From NCBI RefSeq assembly GCF_022059845.1, contig NZ_CP091851.1, forward strand, positions 4,391,501 through 4,455,500: a DNA stretch of 64,000 nucleotides, written 5' to 3'. Position 1 is the stretch's first letter. Each line of letters begins with the position of its first letter. The DNA comes from Terrirubrum flagellatum (GTDB lineage: Bacteria; Pseudomonadota; Alphaproteobacteria; Rhizobiales; Beijerinckiaceae). The position numbers were made by a program, and so were the translations under genes. Under the pieces are notes generated by a model. The model did not search any database. It saw nothing but the letters and a program-made list of their open reading frames with translations, and had not been told where the DNA came from. Positions 38,917-49,545 of the stretch are shown piece by piece.

Positions 38917-39504
38917 ATGACCGACCCGAAACAGAACGATCCCGTCGAGACCCCTGAAGCGACCACCGCGGCGCCGGAAGCCGAAGCGGCTCCCGTCGAT
39001 CCCATCGTCGCGCTGGAAGCGGAAAAGGCCGATCTCAAGGACAAGCTGCTGCGCACGCTCGCCGAGATGGAGAATCTGCGCCGCCGCACCGCCCGCGACG
39101 TCCATGACGGCCGCACCTACGCCGTCACCGCCTTCGCCCGCGACATGCTGACCGTCGCCGACAATATCAACCGGGCGCTGGAAAGCGCGCCGAAGGACGC
39201 GGCGGAGGGGCCGCTGAAAGCCTTGATCGAAGGCGTCGCGCTGACCGAGCGCGATCTGATCAAGACTCTGGAGCGTCACGGCGTGAAGAAGCTTGAGCCA
39301 GTCGGCCAGAAGTTCGATCCGAACTTCCATCAGGCGATGTTCGAGGCCCCGAGCGAGCATCCCGCCGGGATGGTTTCGACGCTGGTGCAAGCAGGCTATG
39401 CGATCGGCGATCGCGTGCTGCGGCCGGCTTTGGTCGGCATCTCCAAGGGTCCGGCAAAGGCCGCGCCGACCGAAGCGAAGGCCAACGGCGCAGCCGAAGG
39501 CTGA
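38917..39504 (+). CDS. grpE: Nucleotide exchange factor GrpE
   Basis: The 195-residue protein has an acidic, Ala/Pro-rich leader (1-30), the long GrpE coiled coil ([22 protein letters not shown]) and the beta domain [20 protein letters not shown] and [17 protein letters not shown]. It releases ADP from DnaK. It follows glnD by 90 bases, not hrcA, so the hrcA-grpE pairing common in other bacteria is absent here. Confidence 0.96.
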   Translation: MTDPKQNDPVETPEATTAAPEAEAAPVDPIVALEAEKADLKDKLLRTLAEMENLRRRTARDVHDGRTYAVTAFARDMLTVADNINRALESAPKDAAEGPLKALIEGVALTERDLIKTLERHGVKKLEPVGQKFDPNFHQAMFEAPSEHPAGMVSTLVQAGYAIGDRVLRPALVGISKGPAKAAPTEAKANGAAEG

Positions 39505-39509
39505 ATTTC

Positions 39510-40148
39510 TTAGTCTGGCTTATTGACGCGCCGCATTGTCAGATTGATGCGGCCGCCATCTTTCAGGAGCGGCGAGCTGTTCGCATAGATGCGATCAACG
39601 CCGTGAAAGGCGAGCCGCGAGGCGCCGCCGAGAACGAACGCGTCCCCTGACTTCAATTCGATCGATTTCGTCGTTGCGCCGCGTTCGGTCCCACCAACGC
39701 GGAAGCGCGCGGAGTCGCCCAACGACAGCGACAGCACTGGCGCATCGAATTCGTTTTCGTCGCGATCCTGATGCAGCCCCATGCGGGCCTTGGGATCATA
39801 GAAATTGACGAGGCACGCCTCCGGCGCGTGCGGATAATTCGCAAGCTCGCGCCAGGCGTCGACGATCATCGACGGCATCTCGGGCCAGGGGTCGCCGGTA
39901 TCAGGATGATCGGGCTGATAGCGATAGCCCTTTTCGTCCGACACCCAGCCGAGCGCGCCGCAATTGGTCATTCGCACCGAGAAGGGCTTGCCCGTGCGCG
40001 GCATGCGCGGCGTAAATAGCGGCGCACGTTTCACCACCGCGCGGATGGCGTCGCGCAGCTTCTCCTGCGCGGCCTGATCGAAATAGCCGGGAAACCAGAT
40101 CGCGCCGGGCGCGATCTCAATTCTTTCGCGAGTCGAGGCCGAGGCCAT
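39510..40148 (-). CDS. alkB: AlkB-like 2-oxoglutarate/Fe(II) dioxygenase (DNA alkylation repair)
   Basis: The 212-residue protein matches E. coli AlkB. Iron ligands are the HxD of GLHQDRDE and the distal His of RLAFHGVDRI; 2-oxoglutarate contacts are in RINLTMR. MRMTNCG-like sequence is present as VRMTNCGALGW, and CLVNFYDP matches the substrate region. It reverses methyl damage on DNA bases. Its stop lies 5 bases from the convergent grpE stop. Confidence 0.93.
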   Translation of the reverse strand: MASASTRERIEIAPGAIWFPGYFDQAAQEKLRDAIRAVVKRAPLFTPRMPRTGKPFSVRMTNCGALGWVSDEKGYRYQPDHPDTGDPWPEMPSMIVDAWRELANYPHAPEACLVNFYDPKARMGLHQDRDENEFDAPVLSLSLGDSARFRVGGTERGATTKSIELKSGDAFVLGGASRLAFHGVDRIYANSSPLLKDGGRINLTMRRVNKPD

Positions 40149-40195
40149 GGCGCATCCTCCTGGATTCGCCTGTTTGGCCCGAAGCTTCGCCGCCG

Positions 40196-40825
40196 TCAGC
40201 CCGAAAGCACTTCTTTTGAAGCGACGCCGGTATCGGCGCGCAGGCGATAAACAATCGGTTCGCCGGTGTTGAGTTCGACCTTGACGATCGATTCCGGCGA
40301 CAACCTGTCGAGCACCATGATCAGCGCGCGCAGTGAATTGCCATGCGCCGCGACAAGCGTGCGCTCACCATTCATCACGCGCGGCAGGATCGCTTGCACG
40401 AAGTAAGGCAGCACGCGCGCCACCGTATCCTTCAGGCTTTCGCCGCCCGGCGGCTGCACATCGTAGGAGCGCCGCCAGATATGAACCTGCTCCTCGCCCC
40501 AGCGCTGGCGCGCCTCATCCTTGTTGAGGCCGGAGAGATCGCCGTAGTCGCGCTCGTTCAGCGCCTGATCCTTGAAGGTCTTGAGATCAGGTTGGCCGAC
40601 GCCGGCGAGAATGAGATCGCAGGTCTTCTGCGCGCGCGACAGAACCGACGTGAACGCGACATCGAATTTCAGGCCAAGCTTCGCGAGCTTCTCGCCGGCG
40701 GATTTCGCCTCGGCGACGCCCTGCGGCGTCAGGTCTGGATCCTTCCAGCCGGTGAAGAGATTCTTCAAATTCCAGTCGCTCTGACCGTGACGGACGAGAA
40801 CGAGGAGACGATCCGGTTCGCTCAT
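40196..40825 (-). CDS. gpmA: 2,3-bisphosphoglycerate-dependent phosphoglycerate mutase
   Basis: The 209-residue protein has the phosphohistidine motif [20 protein letters not shown], the [14 protein letters not shown] segment, and the second His motif [13 protein letters not shown]. It converts 3- to 2-phosphoglycerate in glycolysis. The length matches the short alphaproteobacterial GpmA. It lies at the end of a leftward run from dapB. Confidence 0.95.
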   Translation of the reverse strand: MSEPDRLLVLVRHGQSDWNLKNLFTGWKDPDLTPQGVAEAKSAGEKLAKLGLKFDVAFTSVLSRAQKTCDLILAGVGQPDLKTFKDQALNERDYGDLSGLNKDEARQRWGEEQVHIWRRSYDVQPPGGESLKDTVARVLPYFVQAILPRVMNGERTLVAAHGNSLRALIMVLDRLSPESIVKVELNTGEPIVYRLRADTGVASKEVLSG

Positions 40826-40847
40826 GAGAACAGCCTGCCAATGAGTA

Positions 40848-41054
40848 TCATTTCGGGGGCGACGCCCATTTCTTCTTGAGCGCCAGCATGGTTGGAATGG
40901 CGATCAGCGCGCCAACGAAGAGCGTGAGAAACACGCGCCAGTCGCCATAAATATTGGTCGGCCAGACGAGAAAGACGATCAGCCCGGCGAGCGCAACGAT
41001 GCCGAAACCGCCGAGCAGAATAAGCGCCTCGATCGCGTCGCGGGACAGCTTCAT
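40848..41054 (-). CDS. Small two-span membrane protein
   Basis: This 68-residue protein has a short polar start, two hydrophobic segments ([20 protein letters not shown] and [19 protein letters not shown]) and a basic tail [10 protein letters not shown] do not recognise the family. It is tightly packed between gpmA and dapB on the same strand (5 bases after the dapB stop), so it is likely co-transcribed with them. Confidence 0.7.
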   Translation of the reverse strand: MKLSRDAIEALILLGGFGIVALAGLIVFLVWPTNIYGDWRVFLTLFVGALIAIPTMLALKKKWASPPK

Positions 41055-41059
41055 CGCAA

Positions 41060-41875
41060 TCAGTCGTTGAGGCCGAGCACGTCGCTCATGGAATAGAGGC
41101 CGGGCTTGCGGCCACGGCCCCATTGCGCCGCCTTGAGCGCGCCGCGCGCGAAGATGCCGCGATCCTCGGCACGATGCGCAAGCTCGATCCGTTCCGATGC
41201 GCCCGCGAAGATCACGCTGTGTTCGCCGACGACGGTGCCGCCGCGCAGCGCTGCAAAGCCGATCTGGCCGGGCTTGCGCGGGCCTGTGAAGCCGTCGCGA
41301 CTTGCGACTCGCGTCTCCCTCAGCGCCACATTGCGGCCGGCGGCCGCCGCTTCGCCAAGCAGCAGCGCGGTGCCTGATGGCGCATCGACCTTCATGCGGT
41401 GATGCATCTCGACGATCTCGATATCGAATTCCTCGCCAAGCGTCGCGGCCACCCTCTTCACGAGCCCCGCGAGCAGATTGACGCCGAGACTCATATTGCC
41501 GGACTGGATGATCACGGCGTGACGCGCGGCCGCTTCGAGCTTCGACATATCCTCGTCTTCGAGGCCGGTGGTGCCGACGACATGGACGATGCGCGCCTGC
41601 GCCGCGAGCGCGGCATACTGCACGGTCGCGGCCGGAGCGGTGAAATCGATGACGCCATCGGCGCGCGCGAACAACGGCAAGGGATCGTCAAGCACGGGAA
41701 CGCCGAGCGCCGGCAATCCCGCGAGCACGCCGGCGTCCTTGCCAAGGTTCGATGAACCTTTTTGATCAATCGCGCCCGCCAGCGTGACGCCGTCGGTCTC
41801 GGCGATGCTCTTGATCAGCATGCGCCCCATGCGCCCACCCGCGCCAGCGACAATGAGCTTCATCTCGTTCGACAT
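41060..41875 (-). CDS. dapB: 4-hydroxy-tetrahydrodipicolinate reductase
   Basis: The 271-residue protein has the NAD(P)-binding GAGGRMGR near the start and the catalytic/substrate segment [19 protein letters not shown]. It reduces the dipicolinate intermediate in lysine and meso-diaminopimelate synthesis. The family's usual length is matched. It is the first gene of a dapB-small membrane protein-gpmA run. Confidence 0.96.
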   Translation of the reverse strand: MSNEMKLIVAGAGGRMGRMLIKSIAETDGVTLAGAIDQKGSSNLGKDAGVLAGLPALGVPVLDDPLPLFARADGVIDFTAPAATVQYAALAAQARIVHVVGTTGLEDEDMSKLEAAARHAVIIQSGNMSLGVNLLAGLVKRVAATLGEEFDIEIVEMHHRMKVDAPSGTALLLGEAAAAGRNVALRETRVASRDGFTGPRKPGQIGFAALRGGTVVGEHSVIFAGASERIELAHRAEDRGIFARGALKAAQWGRGRKPGLYSMSDVLGLND

Positions 41876-41897
41876 ATCGCATTCCTAACGCTGGACC

Positions 41898-42203
41898 TTA
41901 CGACGGCTGCGGCCCGTCATAGCCTTCGATGATGATGAGATCGGCGGTCGACGCAGCGACGCGCGCCTCCATCGCTTTTTTATATTCAGGCGAATTGTAG
42001 CAATCGACAGCGGTCTGATAGTCCCTGAACTCCAGCACCACGTTGCGCGCGCGCGACGTCCCTTCTTTCGATTCAAAGGGCGCGCCGCGCACAAGGAATT
42101 TCGCGCCATATTTGCTGAAGGCGACCGCGTTCAGCTCCACATACTTCTTGTAGGCCTCTGCATCGTGAATATCGACGCGCGCGATCCAGTATGCCTTCGC
42201 CAT
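41898..42203 (-). CDS. DUF1330 protein (first of a tandem pair)
   Basis: This 101-residue protein reads AYWIARVDIHDAEAYKKYVE, then GAKFLVRGAPFESKEG and NVVLEFRDYQTAVDCYNSPEY, the DUF1330 ferredoxin-like fold of the dimeric alpha-beta barrel superfamily. No biochemical role is established. Its start lies about 10 bases after the stop of a related gene, so the two are a tandem duplication or a heterodimer. Confidence 0.8.
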   Translation of the reverse strand: MAKAYWIARVDIHDAEAYKKYVELNAVAFSKYGAKFLVRGAPFESKEGTSRARNVVLEFRDYQTAVDCYNSPEYKKAMEARVAASTADLIIIEGYDGPQPS

Positions 42204-42213
42204 GGCGCGCTCC

Positions 42214-42501
42214 TCAGACGCCCTCGACGCAGACGAGATCAATCTCGCCAGCGCCTTCGCGCAGTTTGCGCGCCGCCGCATATTCCGACGAGAACAGATA
42301 TTGCTTCGCCTGCGCGTAGCTTTCGAACTCGATGACGACGTTGCGAGCGCGGCCTTCGCCTTCGCCAACCGCGCATTCGCCGCCGCGCGCCAGGGGCTTT
42401 CCGCCATACTGCGCGATCGCCTTGCTCGCCTCGGCGGCGTAGACGGCCCATTGCGTCGCGTTGGTCACTTTTGCACGCCCGATCACATAGCCTTTCGGCA
42501 T
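42214..42501 (-). CDS. DUF1330 protein (second of a tandem pair)
   Basis: The 95-residue protein has the same family pattern: GYVIGRAKVTNATQWAVYA, GGKPLARGGECAVGEGEG and NVVIEFESYAQAKQYLFSSEY. It is clearly diverged from its neighbour but of the same fold. It is transcribed ahead of the other DUF1330 gene and follows pyrF on the same strand. Confidence 0.8.
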   Translation of the reverse strand: MPKGYVIGRAKVTNATQWAVYAAEASKAIAQYGGKPLARGGECAVGEGEGRARNVVIEFESYAQAKQYLFSSEYAAARKLREGAGEIDLVCVEGV

Positions 42502-42525
42502 CAACGTCTCCCTGATGGAGACTGT

Positions 42526-43248
42526 TTAGGCCGCGCCTGCGATCTCGTCCATGATGGCGCGATGCGCGCCGCGCGGATCAGACGCCCGGACGATGGGACG
42601 CGCCACCACCATGTGATCGACGCCGGCGCGCATCGCCTCCGCCGGCGTCAGCGTGCGCTTCTGCCCGCCTGCTTCGGCGCCTTTCGGCCGGATTCCTGGC
42701 GTCACGATGACCATGTCGGGGCTGATCACATCGCGCACGATCTCCGCTTCGGTCGCTGCGCAGACGACGCCTTCGACGCCGATCAAGCGCGCCTGCTCGG
42801 CCCTGAGGCGAACGAGATCGCGCACCGCGATCTGGTAGCCCGCATCCCTGAGATCATCGTCGTCATAGGAGGTAAGCGCGGTCACCGCGAGCAGCTTGAG
42901 ATCAGACGCGCCGCGCCCCTCGACGGCGCCGCGCATGGTCTGGGGATAGGAATGGACGGTGAGAAACGTCACGCCGAGCCGTGTGATCGATTCGACGCCT
43001 TCGCGCACTGTGTTGCCGACATCGTGCAGTTTGAGGTCGAGGAAAACCTTCTTGCCATGACGGGCGAGTTCCTCCGCCAACGCAATGCCGCCAGCGAAAG
43101 CGAGACGGTAGCCGATCTTGTAGAAGGTCGCTTCATCGCCGAGCCGCGCAATGATCGCATGGGCGTCCCAGACGGTCGGCACATCGAGCCCGACGATGAG
43201 GCGGTCGCGAAGATCGTTGATTTTCCCGGGGGCGGCGCGGCTCAGCAT
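42526..43248 (-). CDS. pyrF: Orotidine 5'-phosphate decarboxylase
   Basis: The 240-residue protein is a complete OMP decarboxylase. [11 protein letters not shown] is the catalytic signature, [12 protein letters not shown] opens the barrel and [16 protein letters not shown] closes it. It makes UMP in de novo pyrimidine synthesis. It precedes the DUF1330 pair on the same strand. Confidence 0.96.
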   Translation of the reverse strand: MLSRAAPGKINDLRDRLIVGLDVPTVWDAHAIIARLGDEATFYKIGYRLAFAGGIALAEELARHGKKVFLDLKLHDVGNTVREGVESITRLGVTFLTVHSYPQTMRGAVEGRGASDLKLLAVTALTSYDDDDLRDAGYQIAVRDLVRLRAEQARLIGVEGVVCAATEAEIVRDVISPDMVIVTPGIRPKGAEAGGQKRTLTPAEAMRAGVDHMVVARPIVRASDPRGAHRAIMDEIAGAA

Positions 43249-43302
43249 GCCGTTTCAGTGCCCTTTCACGCGCAATCCGTCAAACAAAACGGCCGAAATC
43301 GC

Positions 43303-43881
43303 TCAATTCTCCATCTGCTCGATCGAGCGCCAGCCATGGATCAAAGCCAGCGGCGACCAGGAGAAGGCGAAGACGTTGCCGCCGCCGCCCGGCTGATCAC
43401 GAATGCGCGCAATCGGGCTTGCCGCGACGTGACATTGCAGCAGCGTTCCGACGCCGCCATGCCCGACGAACAGAATATCGCCCGACGCCCCGTCATGCAT
43501 GACGGCCTCGACCTCTCCGACAATTCGCGTCTGCGCATCGATCGCGCGCTCCCAACCGCGGATGCTGGTCTCGGGGTTGGCGAAGAACAGGTCGGCCACC
43601 TTCTCGAATTCAGGCGGCGGCAGAAATCCCGTGGCCGAGCGGTCATTCTCGTGGGTTCGCTCGCGGATTTCGACGGCGAGGCCGCGCGCCACAGCGATAA
43701 TCTCGGCGATCTCGATCGCCTTTCGCTCAGCTGAGCAGACAATGCGGGAGACGCCGAAAGTCCAGGCGCTTTGCGCCGCCTGCCGCGCCCGCGCCGCGCC
43801 GACGTCGGACAGGCCCCAATCCGGCACCGGAACAGCCGGATCGATCCTGACCTGGGGATGGCTGAGATAGAAAAGACGCAA
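43303..43881 (-). CDS. Histidine-phosphatase-fold protein with altered first motif
   Basis: The 192-residue protein resembles branch 1 histidine phosphatases. It shows WGLSDVGAARARQAA, CSAERKAIEIAEII and the C-terminal VGHGGVGTLL. The usual opening RHG is replaced by YLSHPQV, in which the His is kept but the Arg and Gly are lost. It may still bind phosphate with altered activity. The substrate is unknown. It is alone between pyrF and the PmtA-like gene. Confidence 0.7.
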   Translation of the reverse strand: MRLFYLSHPQVRIDPAVPVPDWGLSDVGAARARQAAQSAWTFGVSRIVCSAERKAIEIAEIIAVARGLAVEIRERTHENDRSATGFLPPPEFEKVADLFFANPETSIRGWERAIDAQTRIVGEVEAVMHDGASGDILFVGHGGVGTLLQCHVAASPIARIRDQPGGGGNVFAFSWSPLALIHGWRSIEQMEN

Positions 43882-43897
43882 AGGAGAATCGGCTGGC

Positions 43898-44866
43898 TCA
43901 GGCCTGCCGATACACCCAGACCCGCGCCGGAGGAATGTTCATCCAGATGCGCTTGCCGGCGGCGGCGATGAATTCGCCAGCCCGCAGCGGGATCGGGGAC
44001 GTCGCGGCGTAGGTGAACTGAATGAAGGGCGCGCTCCGCTTCAGGAGCCGGAAGGATTGCGCCAGGAGATGCAGCCGCTCCCCGGGGGGCTTCGTCATCA
44101 ACGGCAGGCTCGACACCACGGCGGCGAGCTTGGCGCGCGCATGGCCTCGCAACGTCTTCTCGATTGAATAGGCGTCACCCTGAACAACAGTCGCGCGCGG
44201 AAAACGCTCGCGCAGCAGACGACAGAAATCGGCGTCATATTCGACCAGCAGCAATCGCTCCTGGCTCACGCCGCGCGCGATCAACGCCTCCGTCACCGGA
44301 CCGGTGCCCGGCCCCAGCTCGACCACCAGCCCCGGCTCCGCCGGATCAACATGGCGAGCCATCTCGCGCGCCAGCTCCGGACTCGACGGCGAGACCGCGC
44401 CGGTCTTCAGTGGATTCTCGATCCAGGTTCTGATGAAGCGCGCTTCGTCCTCGAGCTTGCCGGCCGCTTTCTTTGCGTGATGGCGGACCTTGGCGACACG
44501 CAGCTTCAGCTTCACCGCCGAGACGCGCGCCTCGCCCTCGAGCCGATAGCGAGTGGCTTTCATCCGCGCCCGCGCCCGCTCGACGGAAATCCTGATCTCT
44601 TGCGCGGCCTGCTCGATATCGGACTTCAGACGTTCACGAGCCTCGCGCGCCTCCGATTCGAATTTGCCGCGGGTGGCGATGACCTTCACACGCGCGTTGG
44701 CGACCGTGCGCTTCCATTCGTCGGCCGTCAGCTTGAACTCCGTCTGCAGCCGCTCGCGCGCTTCGACGAGCCGATCCTTCCACTCGTCTTCCGGCCTTGT
44801 CCGAACGAACTGCGCCTTCTGCGCGCGCGCGCTCGGATCAGGATTGTTGGGAGCAAAATCGGGCAT
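43898..44866 (-). CDS. Coiled-coil/PmtA-like methyltransferase fusion
   Basis: The C-terminal part from about residue 145 matches PmtA-type phospholipid N-methyltransferases: FIRTWIENPLKTGAVSPSS, SAM motif VVELGPGTGPVTEAL (181-195), LLVEYDADFC, VVSSLPLM. PmtA makes phosphatidylcholine from PE. The first ~140 residues are a charged helical region (VEARERLQTEFKL, RARARMKATRYRLEGEAR) of coiled-coil character not present in plain PmtA. An rRNA-methylase annotation is possible but less fitting. Confidence 0.8.
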   Translation of the reverse strand: MPDFAPNNPDPSARAQKAQFVRTRPEDEWKDRLVEARERLQTEFKLTADEWKRTVANARVKVIATRGKFESEAREARERLKSDIEQAAQEIRISVERARARMKATRYRLEGEARVSAVKLKLRVAKVRHHAKKAAGKLEDEARFIRTWIENPLKTGAVSPSSPELAREMARHVDPAEPGLVVELGPGTGPVTEALIARGVSQERLLLVEYDADFCRLLRERFPRATVVQGDAYSIEKTLRGHARAKLAAVVSSLPLMTKPPGERLHLLAQSFRLLKRSAPFIQFTYAATSPIPLRAGEFIAAAGKRIWMNIPPARVWVYRQA

Positions 44867-45047
44867 GCTTTTTGACAGATCGGTGACAGAACCGCGGCGA
44901 CCCTAGCCCGAACGACCCTCCCGTCAAGGCTCAACCTCACGTAACGACATTGGCGAAACAATTGCGCCGATCGAACGACATCCCGGCAAAACCGACAGCC
45001 GCTACGACATCGCCATCGCAATTCAGCCATCCGCAGGAGCTGACGCC

Positions 45048-45518
45048 ATGCCGATGAAATATCTTCTCGCTTTCGCCATGCTGTTCATCGCTCCTCTGAC
45101 GGAGGTCCGCGCGCAGCAGATCACCTCGATGGATCCGACCTCCATTCTGACCTATCTCAAGGTCAAGAAGGCGGCCGCGCAGATCGAGAAGGACAGCGAC
45201 GGCAATCCCGCGATCTTCGCGAAATCGGACGATCAGGTCTTCGTGGTGTTGTTCTATGGCTGCAAGGAGGCGAAGGCCTGCCGCGCCATCCAGTTCCGCA
45301 CCAATGAGAAGCCGGCGAAGCCCATTTCCGCCGAACGCATCAACGCCTGGAACGCGATCAAGAAATTCAACAAGGCCTATCTCACCGACAAGGGCGAGCC
45401 CTATGTGGTGATGGAGGTGGTGCTCGGCGAAAAGGGCCTCGACATCGCCGATTTCGACACGGTCTTTTCGCTGTGGAAACTGTCGATGAAGGAATTCGCC
45501 GACTTCGCGAAGAGCTGA
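45048..45518 (+). CDS. Exported YbjN-like protein
   Basis: This 156-residue protein has a signal peptide cut after VRAQ (about residue 23). The mature part LTYLKVKKAAAQIEKDSDGNP, FVVLFYGCKEAKACRAIQFR and AWNAIKKFNKAYLTDKGEPY is YbjN-domain-like (a tetratricopeptide-independent alpha/beta fold of unknown role). A CxxxxxC pair may form a disulfide. It is convergent with dnaJ and diverges from the PmtA-like gene. Confidence 0.8.
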   Translation: MPMKYLLAFAMLFIAPLTEVRAQQITSMDPTSILTYLKVKKAAAQIEKDSDGNPAIFAKSDDQVFVVLFYGCKEAKACRAIQFRTNEKPAKPISAERINAWNAIKKFNKAYLTDKGEPYVVMEVVLGEKGLDIADFDTVFSLWKLSMKEFADFAKS

Positions 45519-45536
45519 GGCCTGACGAACAGTTTA

Positions 45537-45572
45537 TTTTCGCCGGCAAGCTTCATTGCGAGCCGGCGAAAA
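45537..45572. terminator. Hairpin spanning the dnaJ stop codon
   Basis: TTTTCGCCGGC (45537-45547) pairs with GCCGGCGAAAA (45562-45572), enclosing the dnaJ stop. It lies between convergent genes. The A/T-rich outer arms suit a bidirectional terminator or a 3'-end stem, though no T-run follows it on either strand. Confidence 0.5.
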
Positions 45573-46686
45573 AGTCTTTCATCTTGCCGAAGAAGCCCGC
45601 GCTTTCCGGATGCGTCTCCTTCGAGCTCTCCTGCTCGAATTCTTTCAGCAGTTCACGCTGGCGCCGCGTCAGGTTCTGCGGCGTCTCGACGACCGCCTGG
45701 ATGTAGAGATCACCGACGTCGCGCGAGCGCAGCACAGGCATGCCCTTGCTGCGCAGCCTGAACTGCTTGCCCGATTGCGCGCCCTCGGGAATTTTCACCT
45801 TGGCGGTGCCGCCATCGAGTGTCGGCACCTCGAATTCGCCGCCGAGCGCCGCCGACACCATCGAGATCGGCACGCGGCAATAAAGGTCCGCCCCGTCGCG
45901 CTGGAAGAACGGGTGCGCCTTGATCGAGAGGAAGATATAGAGGTCGCCGGCGGGGCCACCGCGCGTTCCAGCCTCGCCCTCGCCAGCGAGGCGGATGCGC
46001 GTGCCGTCCTCGACGCCTGCGGGAATGTTCACGGACAGCGTGCGGTCCTTGGTGACGCGGCCCGCGCCTTTGCAGACATTGCAGGGATCGTCGATCGTCT
46101 CGCCGCGGCCATGACAGGTCGGGCAGGTGCGCTCGATCGCGAAGAAACCCTGCATGGCGCGCACGCGACCCTGGCCGCCGCAGGTGGCGCATTTCTTCGG
46201 CTTTGATCCGGGCTTCGCGCCGGAACCCGAGCAGGCTTCGCAGGTGACCGGCGTTGGCATGCGCACGCTCGCCGTCTTGCCGCGGAACGCCTCTTCAAGC
46301 GTGATCTCGACATCGGTGCGCAGGTCGGAGCCGCGGCCTCTGCCGCCCGCGCTGCGACGGCCGCCTCCGCCGCCCATCATGCCGCCGAAGAGGTCCTCGA
46401 AGATGTCCGACATCGAGGCGGAGAAGCCATCGCCGAATCCGGCGCCGGCGCCTCCACCCTGCTCGAACGCCGCATGGCCGAAGCGGTCATAGGCCGCGCG
46501 CTTCTGGCCGTCGGAGAGAACCTGATAGGCCTCGTTAATTTCCTTGAATTTGATCTCCGCCGCCTTGTCGCCCGGGTTCTTGTCCGGGTGATGCTTCATG
46601 GCGGCCTTGCGGAACGCCGATTTCAGCTCGACCTCAGTGACGGTCTTCTGAACGCCGAGAATTTCGTAGTAGTCGCGCTTGGACAT
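45553..46686 (-). CDS. dnaJ: Chaperone DnaJ
   Basis: The 377-residue protein has the J domain with HPD at 33-35, a Gly/Phe-rich linker, four zinc-finger repeats [24 protein letters not shown] and CNVCKGAG, and the C-terminal substrate-binding domain. It delivers substrates to DnaK. The gene starts 3 bases after the hepT-like stop, so it is in one operon with that pair and probably dnaK. Confidence 0.97.
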   Translation of the reverse strand: MSKRDYYEILGVQKTVTEVELKSAFRKAAMKHHPDKNPGDKAAEIKFKEINEAYQVLSDGQKRAAYDRFGHAAFEQGGGAGAGFGDGFSASMSDIFEDLFGGMMGGGGGRRSAGGRGRGSDLRTDVEITLEEAFRGKTASVRMPTPVTCEACSGSGAKPGSKPKKCATCGGQGRVRAMQGFFAIERTCPTCHGRGETIDDPCNVCKGAGRVTKDRTLSVNIPAGVEDGTRIRLAGEGEAGTRGGPAGDLYIFLSIKAHPFFQRDGADLYCRVPISMVSAALGGEFEVPTLDGGTAKVKIPEGAQSGKQFRLRSKGMPVLRSRDVGDLYIQAVVETPQNLTRRQRELLKEFEQESSKETHPESAGFFGKMKDFFAGSQ

Positions 46687-46689
46687 GAG

Positions 46690-47046
46690 TTAGCTGCGCT
46701 CCTGCTGACCGGCATTTGGCAAAGAGCGCAGCAATTCCGGCCGCCAAACGCTGGCCGTCTCCCATATGACATTCATGTCGAGATCGAAATAGCCGTGCGC
46801 GATCCGGTTGCGCATGCCCTGCATTTTTCGCCAAGGAACGTGATCGTAAAGATCGGCGAGGTCTGCATGCTTGTCAGACAGTCTTGCCGCTGTTTCGCCA
46901 ATAACCAGCAAGTTCAACGCGACCGCCTCTTGCGCGCGGAAGTCAGCGAGGAAATCTTCCCTGTTATATCCTTCAATATAAGAGACGGCTTTTCGCGCGG
47001 CATCCAGCATCTGTCGAACCAATATATGCGGATCGCTTTCACTCAT
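46690..47046 (-). CDS. hepT: HepT-like HEPN-domain toxin
   Basis: The 118-residue all-helical protein is of the HEPN/DUF86 family. The catalytic Rx4HxY motif is R79-NRIA-H84-G-Y86 in MRNRIAHGY. HepT toxins are RNases; in the studied pairs the MntA partner adenylylates the Tyr of this motif to silence it. The start overlaps the stop of the mntA gene by 4 bases. It lies between dnaK and dnaJ on their strand, 3 bases before dnaJ. Confidence 0.9.
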   Translation of the reverse strand: MSESDPHILVRQMLDAARKAVSYIEGYNREDFLADFRAQEAVALNLLVIGETAARLSDKHADLADLYDHVPWRKMQGMRNRIAHGYFDLDMNVIWETASVWRPELLRSLPNAGQQERS

Positions 47047-47333
47047 ACCGACGTCGCTTCGGCGAGAACTCTCGATCTGATTTCGCGCGGAAGATCACCC
47101 GGCGTCAGCAGATCGACGCGTACGCCAAACAAGTCCTGAAGGCCCATCTGTAAACCACCGAGATCGAGCAATGTCGCGCCGGGAAGCGCATCGACGAGGA
47201 GATCGAGATCGCTGTCGTCGGTGTCTTCGCCATGCAGCACAGAACCGAAAACGCGCAAATTCGCAGCGCGCGATCGGGCGACGATGGCGCGTGCGGCTTC
47301 ACGATGCGCGTCAAGGGCGGCGGAAGGTTTCAT
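47043..47333 (-). CDS. mntA: MntA-like nucleotidyltransferase antitoxin
   Basis: This 96-residue protein is a minimal nucleotidyltransferase. GSx10DxD is exact: G30-S31, then D42 and D44 (VFGSVLHGEDTDDSDLDLLV), followed by GLQMGLQDLFGVRVDLLTPG. It is the antitoxin partner of HepT in type VII toxin-antitoxin systems. The ATG at 47333 is favoured by GGGGAGG 10 bases upstream; a frame 10 codons longer is possible. Confidence 0.9.
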   Translation of the reverse strand: MKPSAALDAHREAARAIVARSRAANLRVFGSVLHGEDTDDSDLDLLVDALPGATLLDLGGLQMGLQDLFGVRVDLLTPGDLPREIRSRVLAEATSV

Positions 47334-47370
47334 GACGCCGCATCCTCCCCGAATCACTTTCACCCCACGA

Positions 47371-47459
47371 TGTCATGGCCGGGTTTGGCCCGACCACCCA
47401 GACTCCCGACGCTCTCCCTTCGAAACTGGATCGCCGGGTCAAGCCCGGCGATGACAGTC
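47371..47459. repeat. Palindromic intergenic repeat between dnaK and mntA
   Basis: Two adjacent hairpins occur: GGCCGGGTTTGGCCCGACC near 47378-47396 and GATCGCCGGGTCAAGCCCGGCGATGAC near 47430-47456. The words TGTCATGGCCGGG and GCCCGGCGATGACA at the ends are roughly inverse. The GGGTCAAGCCCGG core is a well-known palindrome style of Hyphomicrobiales genomes. It fills the gap between dnaK and mntA. Confidence 0.75.
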
Positions 47460-47505
47460 TGGAGGAAAGAGCGCAGCCACGCCTCCTCGCCAAACGAGAC
47501 GCGCC

Positions 47506-49440
<1,935 letters not shown>

Positions 49441-49517
49441 GACTTTAAGCCTCTTCTACTTAAGCTGGCTTCCGGCCCGCGCGCCCCGAAGCGACGCGCC
49501 CGGATGTTCTGACCGCC

Positions 49518-49545
49518 ATATAGGGCAGCCCCCGCACGTCACAAG
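49518..49545 (-). promoter_or_regulatory. Candidate RpoH (sigma-32) promoter of dnaK
   Basis: On the minus strand CTTG (49545-49542) is followed after 17 bases by CCTATAT (49524-49518), about 80 bases before the dnaK ATG. The same spacing appears before grpE. Alphaproteobacterial heat-shock promoters recognised by RpoH use CTTG at -35 and a C-rich -10. No CIRCE repeat is visible here. Confidence 0.5.
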
